This document shows, piece after piece, positions 18,822 to 26,419 of a DNA stretch of 57,852 nt. How positions within the stretch are numbered: position 1 is the stretch's first letter; each line of letters opens with the position of its first letter. Both the position numbers and the translations under genes were made by a program. This DNA is from Oscillospiraceae bacterium Zagget12 (GTDB lineage: Bacteria; Bacillota; Clostridia; UBA1381). The stretch covers positions 1,768 to 59,619 of the forward strand of contig MSHM01000020.1 of the NCBI GenBank assembly GCA_001941225.1. Direction: 5' to 3'. The notes under the pieces were generated by a model that saw only the letters and a list, made by a program, of their open reading frames with translations, was not told the DNA's origin and searched no databases.

Positions 18822-20693
18822 TTAATACCAGTCGTGCTTTTCGTTTCTGTCCAGCGCATTAATCTGCGCCATTTCCTCATCTGTCAGCTCAAAATCATAC
18901 AGCTCGGTGTTTTCCTTAATATGGTCGGGATTGCTTGAACCCGGGATTACGACAACGCCCTTTTGCAAATTCCACCTGAGAATTACCTGCGCGGAAGATA
19001 CGCCGTGCGCGTCGGCGATTGCCGTTATCGTTTCGTCACCCAAAAGCTCCGCCGTGTGTCCTCTGCCGCCCAACGGGTACCAGCCCTGCACGACTATGCC
19101 GAGAGATTGAATATAGGGGATAACGTCGTTTTCCTGATAATACGGGTGTATTTCATTTTGCACAAGTGCGGGTGTGGTGTCCACCTGCGGCAAAAATTCT
19201 TCCAATTCCTCGACATACCAGCTTGAAAGACCTATTGAACGAATTTTACCGTCTTTTACAAATTCCTCCATAGCCTTGTAAGCCTTTACATCATTGTCGT
19301 CGGGGTGGTGCAAAAGCATCATATCGACATATCCGATGTCGAGCCTGTCAAGACACGCTTGTATGGATTCTTCGGGATTTGCCATTTCATTGCCGGGATA
19401 TATTTTTGTTATAACAAACAGCTCATCGCGCGTCACAAGTCCCTCGTCAATCGCCTCGCGTATCGCCTGTCCGACCTCCTCCTCGTTGCCGTAAGCGGAC
19501 GCGGTATCGAAAAGGCGCACGCCGCTCTCAATCGCGGATTTTACCGCGTTTATACAGGTATCGCCGTGCAGACTGTACGTTCCCAAGCCGTTAATCGGCA
19601 TTTCATAGCCGCTGTTAAGCATAACGGTTTTTGTTTCAAAATTAAACACGCCTATCTCTCCTTCATTTGCCGCTCTGTCCGAGAGCGGACTGATACCGTT
19701 TTCCGTAAGCCATTCGGAAATTTCATCTTCGTCTATACTGCCGTTTCCTCTGAAACTGTCCCGTACATCGGAATCGGGACAAACGGCTTTTATTGCCGAA
19801 ACAGCCGATGATATGCCGGAGCTGTGCGAGGTGCAAAACGGCATTATCGTTTTACCCGATAAATCGCAGCTGTCGATAAATGTGTTTATAATTCGCGGAT
19901 TTGTGCCCCACCATATCGGAAATCCCAGAAATACCGTGTCGTATTCCGATAAATCCGGCAGCTCTCCGGCGATAGCGGGTCTTGCGGAGGAATCGTTTTG
20001 CTCGCGGTTCGCGCGGCTCCCACTGTCGTTATAGTTAATATCCTCATCGGTGTACGGCTCCGCCGCCGTTATCTCGTAAATATCCAAGCCTGTCAGCTCC
20101 GCTATTTTTTCCGCAAGCGGCTTTGTTGTTCCGGTTTGAGAAAAATATACCACAATAGAGTCGGTTGTTTCCTCCGGTTCACAATCCGTGCCCGTCGGCT
20201 GATTTGCCGATATAACTTCCTCCGATTTCTCGGTCGGCGTTAGGGTAATTGTTTGCGTATCGCCGTCCCATTGAACGTCGTAGCCGAAGTTTTCGGCGAT
20301 AAAGCGTATCGGGAGCATTGTGCGCTCGTTTTGTATGATGGGCGCGCAATCAAGCGTGTATGCGGTTTCGTTTAAAAACGCCGTCATACTCCCTATCATA
20401 AGAAGTATAATCGTGTCGCCTTTGGCAAGAACCGCCGTTTGCGTTTCCGCGTCCCATTCGACAGCGCCGCCCATAGCCTCCGCAACCGCGCGGACGGGCA
20501 GTAATGTCCTGCCGTCAACAATAACAGGCGCCGTACCTCTGCCGGTGTCGATTTCCAGCTCCTCGCCGTCAACCGTCATCATTGGATTTCCTATTTGTAA
20601 TTCGATTACGGCGGCTTGTGTTTGAGCCGCGCAGCTCACTGTAAACAGCGTCATTATTATCAGACTGAGTAATATAGATATGGTTTTTTTCAT
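18822..20693 (-). CDS. Exported fusion: copper-amine-oxidase-N stalk, flavodoxin and aldo/keto reductase
   Basis: A 623-residue protein. ATG 20693 is chosen because GGAGG lies just upstream and a signal sequence starts there; the frame stays open for 56 more codons without signal. Residues 1-27 are an export signal (TVSCAAQTQA; a lipoprotein site is possible but not canonical). Residues about 28-155 hold two copper-amine-oxidase N-terminal (stalk) units (DGRTLLPVRAVAEAMGG, NERTMLPIRFIAENFGY), typical of surface proteins. Residues about 178-337 are a flavodoxin with the FMN phosphate loop SQTGTTK and a GFPIWWGTNP loop. Residues about 348-623 are an aldo/keto reductase with catalytic Asp/Tyr (RLFDTASAYG), Lys (VITKIYPG) and His (LLHHPDD), and the NADPH-site block VVIPGSSNPDHIKEN. 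Both redox folds are normally cytosolic, so export is odd. It is 14 bp after a second exported flavodoxin. Confidence 0.85.
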   Translation of the reverse strand: MKKTISILLSLIIMTLFTVSCAAQTQAAVIELQIGNPMMTVDGEELEIDTGRGTAPVIVDGRTLLPVRAVAEAMGGAVEWDAETQTAVLAKGDTIILLMIGSMTAFLNETAYTLDCAPIIQNERTMLPIRFIAENFGYDVQWDGDTQTITLTPTEKSEEVISANQPTGTDCEPEETTDSIVVYFSQTGTTKPLAEKIAELTGLDIYEITAAEPYTDEDINYNDSGSRANREQNDSSARPAIAGELPDLSEYDTVFLGFPIWWGTNPRIINTFIDSCDLSGKTIMPFCTSHSSGISSAVSAIKAVCPDSDVRDSFRGNGSIDEDEISEWLTENGISPLSDRAANEGEIGVFNFETKTVMLNSGYEMPINGLGTYSLHGDTCINAVKSAIESGVRLFDTASAYGNEEEVGQAIREAIDEGLVTRDELFVITKIYPGNEMANPEESIQACLDRLDIGYVDMMLLHHPDDNDVKAYKAMEEFVKDGKIRSIGLSSWYVEELEEFLPQVDTTPALVQNEIHPYYQENDVIPYIQSLGIVVQGWYPLGGRGHTAELLGDETITAIADAHGVSSAQVILRWNLQKGVVVIPGSSNPDHIKENTELYDFELTDEEMAQINALDRNEKHDWY

Positions 20694-20707
20694 TGTAATA
20701 CCTCCAA

Positions 20708-21502
20708 TTAAATAGATAGTCCGTTTTCTTTGAGCCAACTTGCAACCTGTGACGCGGAAGATGAGGACGTTCCTCGAAATCCGTTTGCAATCGTGCTGTT
20801 CGGACAAAGTGTTTTCAGCTTTGACACACTTCCCGTTATTGACGTAGAACCGCTTGTACAAAACGGAATAATTGTCTTTCCAGATAAATCATATGTTGTT
20901 AGGAAGGTCACAACCGGCGTAGGCAGCGAGTTATACCAAATGGGATAGCCGAGCAAAATCGTGTCGTATTGCTCGATTGTTTCCAAATCAACCGTAATCG
21001 ACGGTCTGTAATCCTCAGCCTGCTCCTGCTGAACCTGTGCAAGACATTCGCTGTAATCCTCCGGATATGAATTAACGGTTTCAATCCTTACAATATCGCC
21101 GCCTGATATGCTATGCACCGTTTCCGCAAGTGATTTTGTGGTTTCTGTTCGGGAGTAATAAACAACAAGAATATTTCCCTCGCTTGGCAAATCCTCTGTT
21201 TTTGAAGAAAAGGCATTGCATAACGGCGTTAAGCTTTCCATATCCCACAAAAATGCTTTTATGTCTGTCGCCTCGGAAATGCTCATATCCTCCGCAAATT
21301 TTCCGGTAATAGTACCGCTGCCTTGATATGCGGATATGTCAATAAGCGTATTGTCACGGAACAATCCGACAAGCAATGTTGAATTTTCCGGAACGTCCGT
21401 TGCTGTTACGGTATCGGTATTTGCGGTGATTGATGCCGCTTGTACACAGCTTACTCCGCAAAAAAGCAATAGTATAAGAATTAAACACAGCCTATTCCTC
21501 AT
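20708..21502 (-). CDS. Exported flavodoxin-domain protein
   Basis: A 264-residue protein. Residues 1-22 form a signal peptide (GVSCVQA; a lipoprotein cysteine is possible). Residues about 23-105 form a beta-rich domain with an AFLWDMESLTPLC segment that recurs in clostridial surface proteins. Residues about 110-264 are a flavodoxin-like domain with the FMN loop SRTETTK, YDTILLGYPIWYNS and a TIIPFCTSGS block. Fold and order match the flavodoxin part of the next gene. Its ATG overlaps the stop of the small upstream gene (ATGA), so translation is coupled. The electron donor and acceptor are unknown. Confidence 0.82.
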   Translation of the reverse strand: MRNRLCLILILLLFCGVSCVQAASITANTDTVTATDVPENSTLLVGLFRDNTLIDISAYQGSGTITGKFAEDMSISEATDIKAFLWDMESLTPLCNAFSSKTEDLPSEGNILVVYYSRTETTKSLAETVHSISGGDIVRIETVNSYPEDYSECLAQVQQEQAEDYRPSITVDLETIEQYDTILLGYPIWYNSLPTPVVTFLTTYDLSGKTIIPFCTSGSTSITGSVSKLKTLCPNSTIANGFRGTSSSSASQVASWLKENGLSI

Positions 21503-21732
21503 TGTTGTTCACCTCCGCTTTTTTCTGTTTGATAAATCAAATAGTCAAGACAGTCGATTTCCTTTTGCAGACTGTGGAAATCCTCCAGCAGCTTTTTTCT
21601 GTGATTATAGAGCAATATCATTTTTTGATTTATTTCATTTTTGCCGAATTTAAGAAAATCGGAAATTGTATCTCTGTCACAGCCTGCGTCTATTAAATTT
21701 TGCCTTATTTTTTCTGTGTCTGTCGGATACAT
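21499..21732 (-). CDS. Small helical protein heading the flavodoxin operon
   Basis: A 77-residue protein; I do not recognise a named family. ATG 21732 has AAGGAGG 8 nt upstream; longer in-frame starts lack one. The sequence is charged and helical, beginning YPTDTEKIRQNLIDAGCDRD, with a probable coiled coil over the second half (KMILLYNHRKKLLEDFHSLQ). It is cytosolic, as no signal is seen. It overlaps the exported flavodoxin gene by 4 nt and follows a consensus promoter, so it is an integral operon member. A regulatory or sensing role is possible but unproven. Confidence 0.75.
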   Translation of the reverse strand: MYPTDTEKIRQNLIDAGCDRDTISDFLKFGKNEINQKMILLYNHRKKLLEDFHSLQKEIDCLDYLIYQTEKSGGEQQ

Positions 21733-21762
21733 ATTCACCGCCTCCTTAATCTTTATGATATT

Positions 21763-21791
21763 AGTATATTTCAAAAACATATTAATGTCAA
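21763..21791 (-). promoter_or_regulatory. Promoter of the flavodoxin-AKR-rhaA operon
   Basis: On the minus strand TTGACA (21791-21786), 17 nt, TATACT (21768-21763). It lies about 30 bp before the start of the small helical protein. Confidence 0.8.
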
Positions 21792-21837
21792 ATACTTATA
21801 TTCTATAATAAATTATGCGTTTTGGTTATGTTAAAGG

Positions 21838-21866
21838 TTGAAAATTCAAATAAAATATGATACAAT
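21838..21866 (+). promoter_or_regulatory. Promoter of the divergent LysR gene
   Basis: TTGAAA (21838-21843), 17 nt, TACAAT (21861-21866), 30 bp upstream of the LysR start. It lies about 50 bp from the divergent operon promoter, the usual arrangement for a LysR regulator controlling its neighbour. Confidence 0.75.
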
Positions 21867-21896
21867 ATTTTAAACAAGTTAAAGGAGCGCGGTATT

Positions 21897-22781
21897 ATGG
21901 AATTGCGAGTTTTAAGATATTTTCTTGCGGTTGCAAGGGAGGAAAGCATCACCGCGGCGGCTGATTTTCTGCATATATCGCAGCCGGCGCTTTCAAGGCA
22001 GCTTATGGATTTGGAAAAGGAGTTCGGAAAAACTCTGCTTATACGCGGCAAGCGCAGAATAACTCTCACGAGCGACGGACAGTTTTTAAGAAAACGCGCC
22101 GAGGAACTTGTGGAGCTTGCCGATAAAACAGAATCGGAAATGACCCTTTCGGACACGAGCTTGGGCGGCGATATTTATATCGGCGGCGGAGAGGCGGACG
22201 CCGTTCGCTTTATCGCGAGAATTGTCACGGAGCTGCGCGGAACGTACCCGAATATAAAATTTCATTTCAGCAGCGGCGATGCCGAGGATATGCGCGAAAA
22301 GCTCGATAAGGGTTTGATTGATTTCGGAATTTTTGTAGAACCGGCGGATATTACAAAATACGAGTTTATCAGGATTCCCGCGGCGGAGCATTGGGGCGTT
22401 ATAATGAAAAAGGACAGTCCGCTCGCTCAAAAGGAGCTGATACGTCCGGAGGACTTGCGTGAGCTGCCGTTGATTATTTCGCGCCAGACCACGCAGGATA
22501 AAATATTTAAAAATTGGTTCGGTAAGGACATAAACCGGCTTAACATTGCCGCGACGTATAATTTGGTTTATAATGCCGCGCTTTTGGTTCGCGAGGGCGC
22601 GGGATATATGATTGGAATAGATAATCTCGCCGACACGTCCGAAAAAAGCGGTCTTTGTTTTGTGCCGCTTGATTTGGACTATCAGATACACCTTGATTTG
22701 GTGTGGAAAAAATATCAGATTTTCTCAAGAGCCGCGGAGCTGTTCCTGGATAAGGTACGCCAAGCATTTGAAACGGAATGA
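21897..22781 (+). CDS. LysR-family transcriptional regulator
   Basis: A 294-residue cytosolic DNA-binding protein. Residues 1-60 are the LysR winged helix (LRYFLAVAREESITAAADFL, ISQPALSRQLMDLEKEFG). Residues about 90-290 are the periplasmic-binding-protein-like effector domain (GGDIYIGGGEADAVRFIARI, LDKGLIDFGIFVEP). AAAGGAG lies 8 nt before the ATG. It is divergent from the flavodoxin-AKR-rhaA operon across a 164-bp gap holding both promoters, so it most likely controls that operon in response to a small effector that cannot be read from the sequence. Confidence 0.9.
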   Translation: MELRVLRYFLAVAREESITAAADFLHISQPALSRQLMDLEKEFGKTLLIRGKRRITLTSDGQFLRKRAEELVELADKTESEMTLSDTSLGGDIYIGGGEADAVRFIARIVTELRGTYPNIKFHFSSGDAEDMREKLDKGLIDFGIFVEPADITKYEFIRIPAAEHWGVIMKKDSPLAQKELIRPEDLRELPLIISRQTTQDKIFKNWFGKDINRLNIAATYNLVYNAALLVREGAGYMIGIDNLADTSEKSGLCFVPLDLDYQIHLDLVWKKYQIFSRAAELFLDKVRQAFETE

Positions 22782-22857
22782 TACCCTTAGACGCAAAGGG
22801 TAACGGTCTTGAAATCATTCATCTGAAAATTTGATAGAATTTTTATTGAGAAATTTC

Positions 22858-22914
22858 TTGATAAACGCCCGTGTATGTGCTATACTTATGACATTGGGTT
22901 AGTATAAGCTAACC
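22858..22914 (+). promoter_or_regulatory. Promoter with adjacent palindromic operator (MBL operon)
   Basis: TTGATA (22858-22863), 17 nt, TATACT (22881-22886). Eleven bases later lies GGTTAG-TATAAG-CTAACC (22897-22914), a 6-bp inverted repeat over the expected start site. A repressor bound there would block transcription. No regulator gene is adjacent except the LysR gene upstream. Confidence 0.65.
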
Positions 22915-22937
22915 AAAGTAAAGGAGGCGTACACGCC

Positions 22938-23819
22938 GTGTCAAAATCTGCATCGAAATTTCAAGAAAAATTTATGTCGTGGAAATTCCGCGGCAAGGAA
23001 ATATTCAAGCCGCTGAATACGGGTCGGATTGATGAACACGTCACCTGCGTTCGGGAATTTGTCGCGAATATTTTCTTTTACACAAAGGGCGGCACAACAA
23101 TTATGATTGACGCGGGTTACAATTATGAGCGTTTAGCTGAAAAGATGGAGTGGCTCAATATTAACCCGCATGAAATCGAGCATATTCTGATAACTCATCA
23201 GGACACCGACCACGTAGGCGCGGTCGAGCGCGACGGCGGCGGATTGTTCAATCACGCAACGCTTTACATAGGCGAAACCGAAAATAAATACCTCACAGGC
23301 GAGGTTCGCCGCAAGGTATATCGCGGGTTGTACAAACTGCCGCCGGTTGTGATTGACAACAAAAAAGTGCTTGTAAAAAACGGCGAGATTTTTTATATCG
23401 GCGATATTAAGATAGAATGTATCGAGGTTCCCGGGCATACGTGGGGACATATGGTTTACCTGATTGACGATAAGTACCTATTCACGGGCGACACGATATG
23501 GCTCGGTGCTGACGGCGGCTACAGCTTTCTTGACGCATTGGCGGAGGATAATAATCTCGCGGTTCGTTCGCTTGCGGCACTTGAAAAATTACTGCGCTCT
23601 CGTGCGCTCAGCCCCATCGTGATTACCGGACATACCGGTTGGTCCGATGATTTGGATTTCGTATTCGCGCATACCGACAGAGTTTGCCGCGCGTCAAAAA
23701 AGCAAACGCCGCACGACCCGAACGCGCCGTATGACGCGTATGACGAAAGCGCCGACACGCGGGAAAAGGCGCGAAGTGTGCGGCTTGAAAAGGCGGTGCC
23801 GGTAAGTGAAACTCGATAG
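22938..23819 (+). CDS. Metallo-beta-lactamase-fold hydrolase
   Basis: A 293-residue protein with no signal peptide. The MBL metal motif THQDTDHVG (HxHxDH-like, here HQDTDH), the later histidine in VPGHTWGH, the acidic bridge in LFTGDTIW and the terminal TGHTG histidine are present, so a binuclear metal hydrolase is expected. The substrate is unknown. The start is GTG 22938 with AAGGAGG upstream. The C-terminal 45 residues are charged and low-complexity. It is first in a four-gene operon with an ATC-hydrolase-like protein, a membrane protein and a methyltransferase. Confidence 0.88.
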   Translation: MSKSASKFQEKFMSWKFRGKEIFKPLNTGRIDEHVTCVREFVANIFFYTKGGTTIMIDAGYNYERLAEKMEWLNINPHEIEHILITHQDTDHVGAVERDGGGLFNHATLYIGETENKYLTGEVRRKVYRGLYKLPPVVIDNKKVLVKNGEIFYIGDIKIECIEVPGHTWGHMVYLIDDKYLFTGDTIWLGADGGYSFLDALAEDNNLAVRSLAALEKLLRSRALSPIVITGHTGWSDDLDFVFAHTDRVCRASKKQTPHDPNAPYDAYDESADTREKARSVRLEKAVPVSETR

Positions 23820-23846
23820 CAAAACACGAGAGGAGGCAAGAGGCAT

Positions 23847-24488
23847 ATGAAATACGGATTTATGCCCGCCCTGATGTGGGCGGCTTTTCGCGGAACATTT
23901 GAAAACGCTTTGCGCACGGAGTTAAATGTTTTTAATTCAAAAGAAGTTATGAAAAAATCACATCGGGATTACAGACAAATTTTAGCGGACGTTGATAAGT
24001 TTGAAAAAGGCAGTCGATTTTTGGTGAACATCTTGAGCTGCGCTATGCTTTCATCGGTTTTGCTGAATTTGGAGCAAAAGCCGACGGTGAAACAGGTGCA
24101 AAACTATTATCGTAAAGCTATGAGCCGAAATTTCTTTATGCGCTGCGCGGCAAAGCGAAGTAAATCCTATACCGAAAAAGGTCGCAATGCGCTGAAAGCC
24201 GCCGCAAAGAAAAGCCAAAAAATAACAAACCCATACGACTGGAAATTTACGATTGTGGACGGAGAAACCATAAACCAATACACTGCGACCTTTTACACCT
24301 GCGGCATATGCCGTCTTATGACAAAGCTAAACCTTTCGGAATATATTCCTGCTATGTGCGCGTTTGACTATGATATGGCGGCAATGAACAACACCGAGTT
24401 TACGCGGGAATTTACGTTGGCTGCCGGCGGTCCGTGCTGCGATTGTCATTATAACTACAAGGGCAAAAGGGGCATGAAATTAAAGTGA
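23847..24488 (+). CDS. L-2-amino-thiazoline-4-carboxylate hydrolase-like protein
   Basis: A 213-residue cytosolic protein resembling the ATC-hydrolase-like family: a mostly helical N-terminal half and C-terminal conserved cysteine/histidine motifs (YTCGICRLM, the MCAFDYDMA block, and GGPCCDCHYNYKG at the end). The family is named for a Pseudomonas enzyme of L-cysteine formation from a thiazoline; most clostridial members have no tested activity. GAGGAGG precedes ATG 23847. The TGA overlaps the GTG start of the next gene. Confidence 0.7.
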   Translation: MKYGFMPALMWAAFRGTFENALRTELNVFNSKEVMKKSHRDYRQILADVDKFEKGSRFLVNILSCAMLSSVLLNLEQKPTVKQVQNYYRKAMSRNFFMRCAAKRSKSYTEKGRNALKAAAKKSQKITNPYDWKFTIVDGETINQYTATFYTCGICRLMTKLNLSEYIPAMCAFDYDMAAMNNTEFTREFTLAAGGPCCDCHYNYKGKRGMKLK

Positions 24489-24982
24489 ACATTTCTGTAT
24501 TTTTAATCGAGTGCGCCGTGCTGTGCGCAGCATTCGGCGCGCTTGTACTTACAATGCTTTTTATAAATCCGCTTTCGTTTATCAGCGACTACCCGCCGGA
24601 AATTCAAGAGCGGTACTATTCTTCGCAGCGTAAGGCGGCGGCAAAGGGACGTTTAACCAAAATTATGATTGCAAAAAAGGCGTTCTTTATTATTTTGGGA
24701 TTGTTCCTGTTTGCATTGATGGCGCATATCACGGGAGCCGTCACATATGTGCAGGGGCTTATTGCCGTATTCGGGTATATCGTTGTATTGGCGGTGTTTG
24801 ATATTGTCGTTTTGGATTGGCTGATTTTCCCGAACGTAAAGCGAATACGCCTGCCCGGAACGGAGTATATGGACAAAGAATATCGGCAAATTGGATTTCA
24901 CGTAAAGGCGACGCTTGTGATGCTGCCGATATTGATACTCGGCGCACCGATTAGCGCGGGAATTATGGTGTGGATTTGGTAG
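24485..24982 (+). CDS. Small integral membrane protein of unknown function
   Basis: A 165-residue protein with about four hydrophobic helices (residues near 5-28, 62-82, 88-112 and 140-162) separated by basic loops, one being RRKAAAKGRLTKIMIAKK-like. I do not recognise a characterised family. The GTG start overlaps the stop of the upstream ATC-hydrolase-like gene (GTGA), and 11 nt separate it from the methyltransferase gene, so it belongs to this operon. It may form a membrane platform for the tethered methyltransferase. Confidence 0.75.
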   Translation: MNISVFLIECAVLCAAFGALVLTMLFINPLSFISDYPPEIQERYYSSQRKAAAKGRLTKIMIAKKAFFIILGLFLFALMAHITGAVTYVQGLIAVFGYIVVLAVFDIVVLDWLIFPNVKRIRLPGTEYMDKEYRQIGFHVKATLVMLPILILGAPISAGIMVWIW

Positions 24983-24993
24983 GAGGATGAAAT

Positions 24994-25773
24994 ATGAAAC
25001 CGAATTATAAAAACTGGGTACCCATTACACTTGTGGCAAGCACAGCGGCGGCGACTGCGGTGTCGCTTGTGTGCTGTATTATTTTCGCCGCGGTGACAAC
25101 AGGCGCGGCTCGTGTTGCACTGACGGCAATATTTGCCGCCGCGTTTTTGCTGTTCGCGGTATTTACCGCATGGAGCATAGCGGCGCACAGGGCGTTTTCA
25201 TACGATGGTACGCGCAGGCTCAGCGCACAGATGATAGAGGGAGTGGCGGCAAGAGTGAAAATACCCGACGGCGGCGTGGGACTTGATGTCGGCTGCGGCA
25301 GCGGCGCGCTTACAATCGCGTGCGCAAAGAAAAACCCAAACGCGCAAATGGTCGGCGTTGACATTTGGGGCGCGGGATACGCATTCAGCAAAGAGCTTTG
25401 CGAGGATAACGCTAAAGCCGAGGGTGTTGCCAATGTACGCTTTGAGCGCGGCAATGCCGTAAGGCTGCCATATGCGGACGAGAGCTTTGACGCTGTAACG
25501 AGCAATTATGTATATCACAACATAAAGGGCAGGAATACGCAAAGGCTGATAAAAGAAACACTGCGCGTGCTGAAAAAAGGCGGCACATTTGCCATTCACG
25601 ACCTAATGCTGCCGGTACAGTACGGCGATATGCGGGAATTTGCGCGTGAGCTAAAAGCGGACGGATATGAGCGGGTCGAGCTTATCGACACTGCGGACGG
25701 GTTGTTTATGAGCAAACGCGAGGCAAGGCGGCTTATGCTTAAAAATTCCACACTGCTCTTTGGGGTGAAATAG
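24994..25773 (+). CDS. Membrane-tethered class I SAM-dependent methyltransferase
   Basis: A 259-residue protein. Two N-terminal membrane helices (about 10-32 and 42-65) are followed by a Rossmann methyltransferase domain with motif I LDVGCGSGAL, motif II acidic VGVDIWG, the FDAVTSNYVYHNI block and LRVLKKGGTFAIHDL. The enzyme should face the cytosol on the membrane and methylate an unknown, possibly lipid-like, acceptor. GGAGG lies 7 nt before ATG. It is the last gene of the MBL operon and is followed by a terminator. Confidence 0.88.
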   Translation: MKPNYKNWVPITLVASTAAATAVSLVCCIIFAAVTTGAARVALTAIFAAAFLLFAVFTAWSIAAHRAFSYDGTRRLSAQMIEGVAARVKIPDGGVGLDVGCGSGALTIACAKKNPNAQMVGVDIWGAGYAFSKELCEDNAKAEGVANVRFERGNAVRLPYADESFDAVTSNYVYHNIKGRNTQRLIKETLRVLKKGGTFAIHDLMLPVQYGDMREFARELKADGYERVELIDTADGLFMSKREARRLMLKNSTLLFGVK

Positions 25774-25815
25774 AAATACAAGCGCATTGCCTCGGTTCAA
25801 GGCAAGGAGCTGTTA

Positions 25816-25859
25816 AAAAAAGCGGACAAGCGGAATATCCGCCGTCCTGCTTTTCTTTT
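25816..25859 (+). terminator. Terminator of the MBL-methyltransferase operon
   Basis: AAAAGCGGAC...GTCCTGCTTTTC forms an outer stem with an inner GCGGA-ata-TCCGC stem, followed by TTTTCTTTT. The gene on the other strand converges on it. Confidence 0.8.
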
Positions 25860-25896
25860 GTTAAAATGCACTATTTTTTTATTTTATGTGAAGTTT

Positions 25897-26277
25897 TTAC
25901 GTTGGTTCCTTTTCTATAATTCGCGGATAATATTTTCTGGTTGAGTGATATTTTTCCTCTTTTCTCACCGCGCCCAAGAGCGCGCCCAGGCTGTTAAGCA
26001 ATTTTTTGTTTTCCTCGAGAAAATTCATTATCGGCTCAAGCTCCTCCACCGCGTCCTTAAAAATTCTGCGCTGCTTTCTCGAATCTGCAAGGCGGGTCGC
26101 CAAACGCGCCCTATCCTTGTATTTCAGCTCCTCCAGCTCTAAGCTGTGCAAAATATCCTGCGTTATTTTATCCTGTTTAATCATTTCTTCTTTCATATAC
26201 GCGTATGAGTATTTTGCGTCGGTTAAAAATTTTGTAAAGTCCGAGATTGTTTCCGAAATCTTTTTTTCTTCCTCCAT
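25897..26277 (-). CDS. Uncharacterised coiled-coil protein
   Basis: A 126-residue protein rich in Lys/Glu, with no signal or membrane segment. Almost the whole length is predicted helix, with heptad-like patterns around residues 30-100 (IKQDKITQDILHSLELEEL and RRIFKDAVEELEP). A C-terminal block reads AVRKEEKYHSTRKY. ATG 26277 has a GAGGTGA ribosome site. It stands alone between the MBL operon terminator and the divergent alpha-galactosidase. I do not recognise a characterised family. Confidence 0.7.
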   Translation of the reverse strand: MEEEKKISETISDFTKFLTDAKYSYAYMKEEMIKQDKITQDILHSLELEELKYKDRARLATRLADSRKQRRIFKDAVEELEPIMNFLEENKKLLNSLGALLGAVRKEEKYHSTRKYYPRIIEKEPT

Positions 26278-26419
26278 TGTAAATCACCTCGCTTATCGTT
26301 TGTTTATTTAATAATATCATACTGCCTGTACAATAAACAGGACTATGTCGAAAAAACACTTTATTTACGGATTTATGTATGATACAATGTAATTATTATT
26401 AAAGAAGGAGATTATTTAT

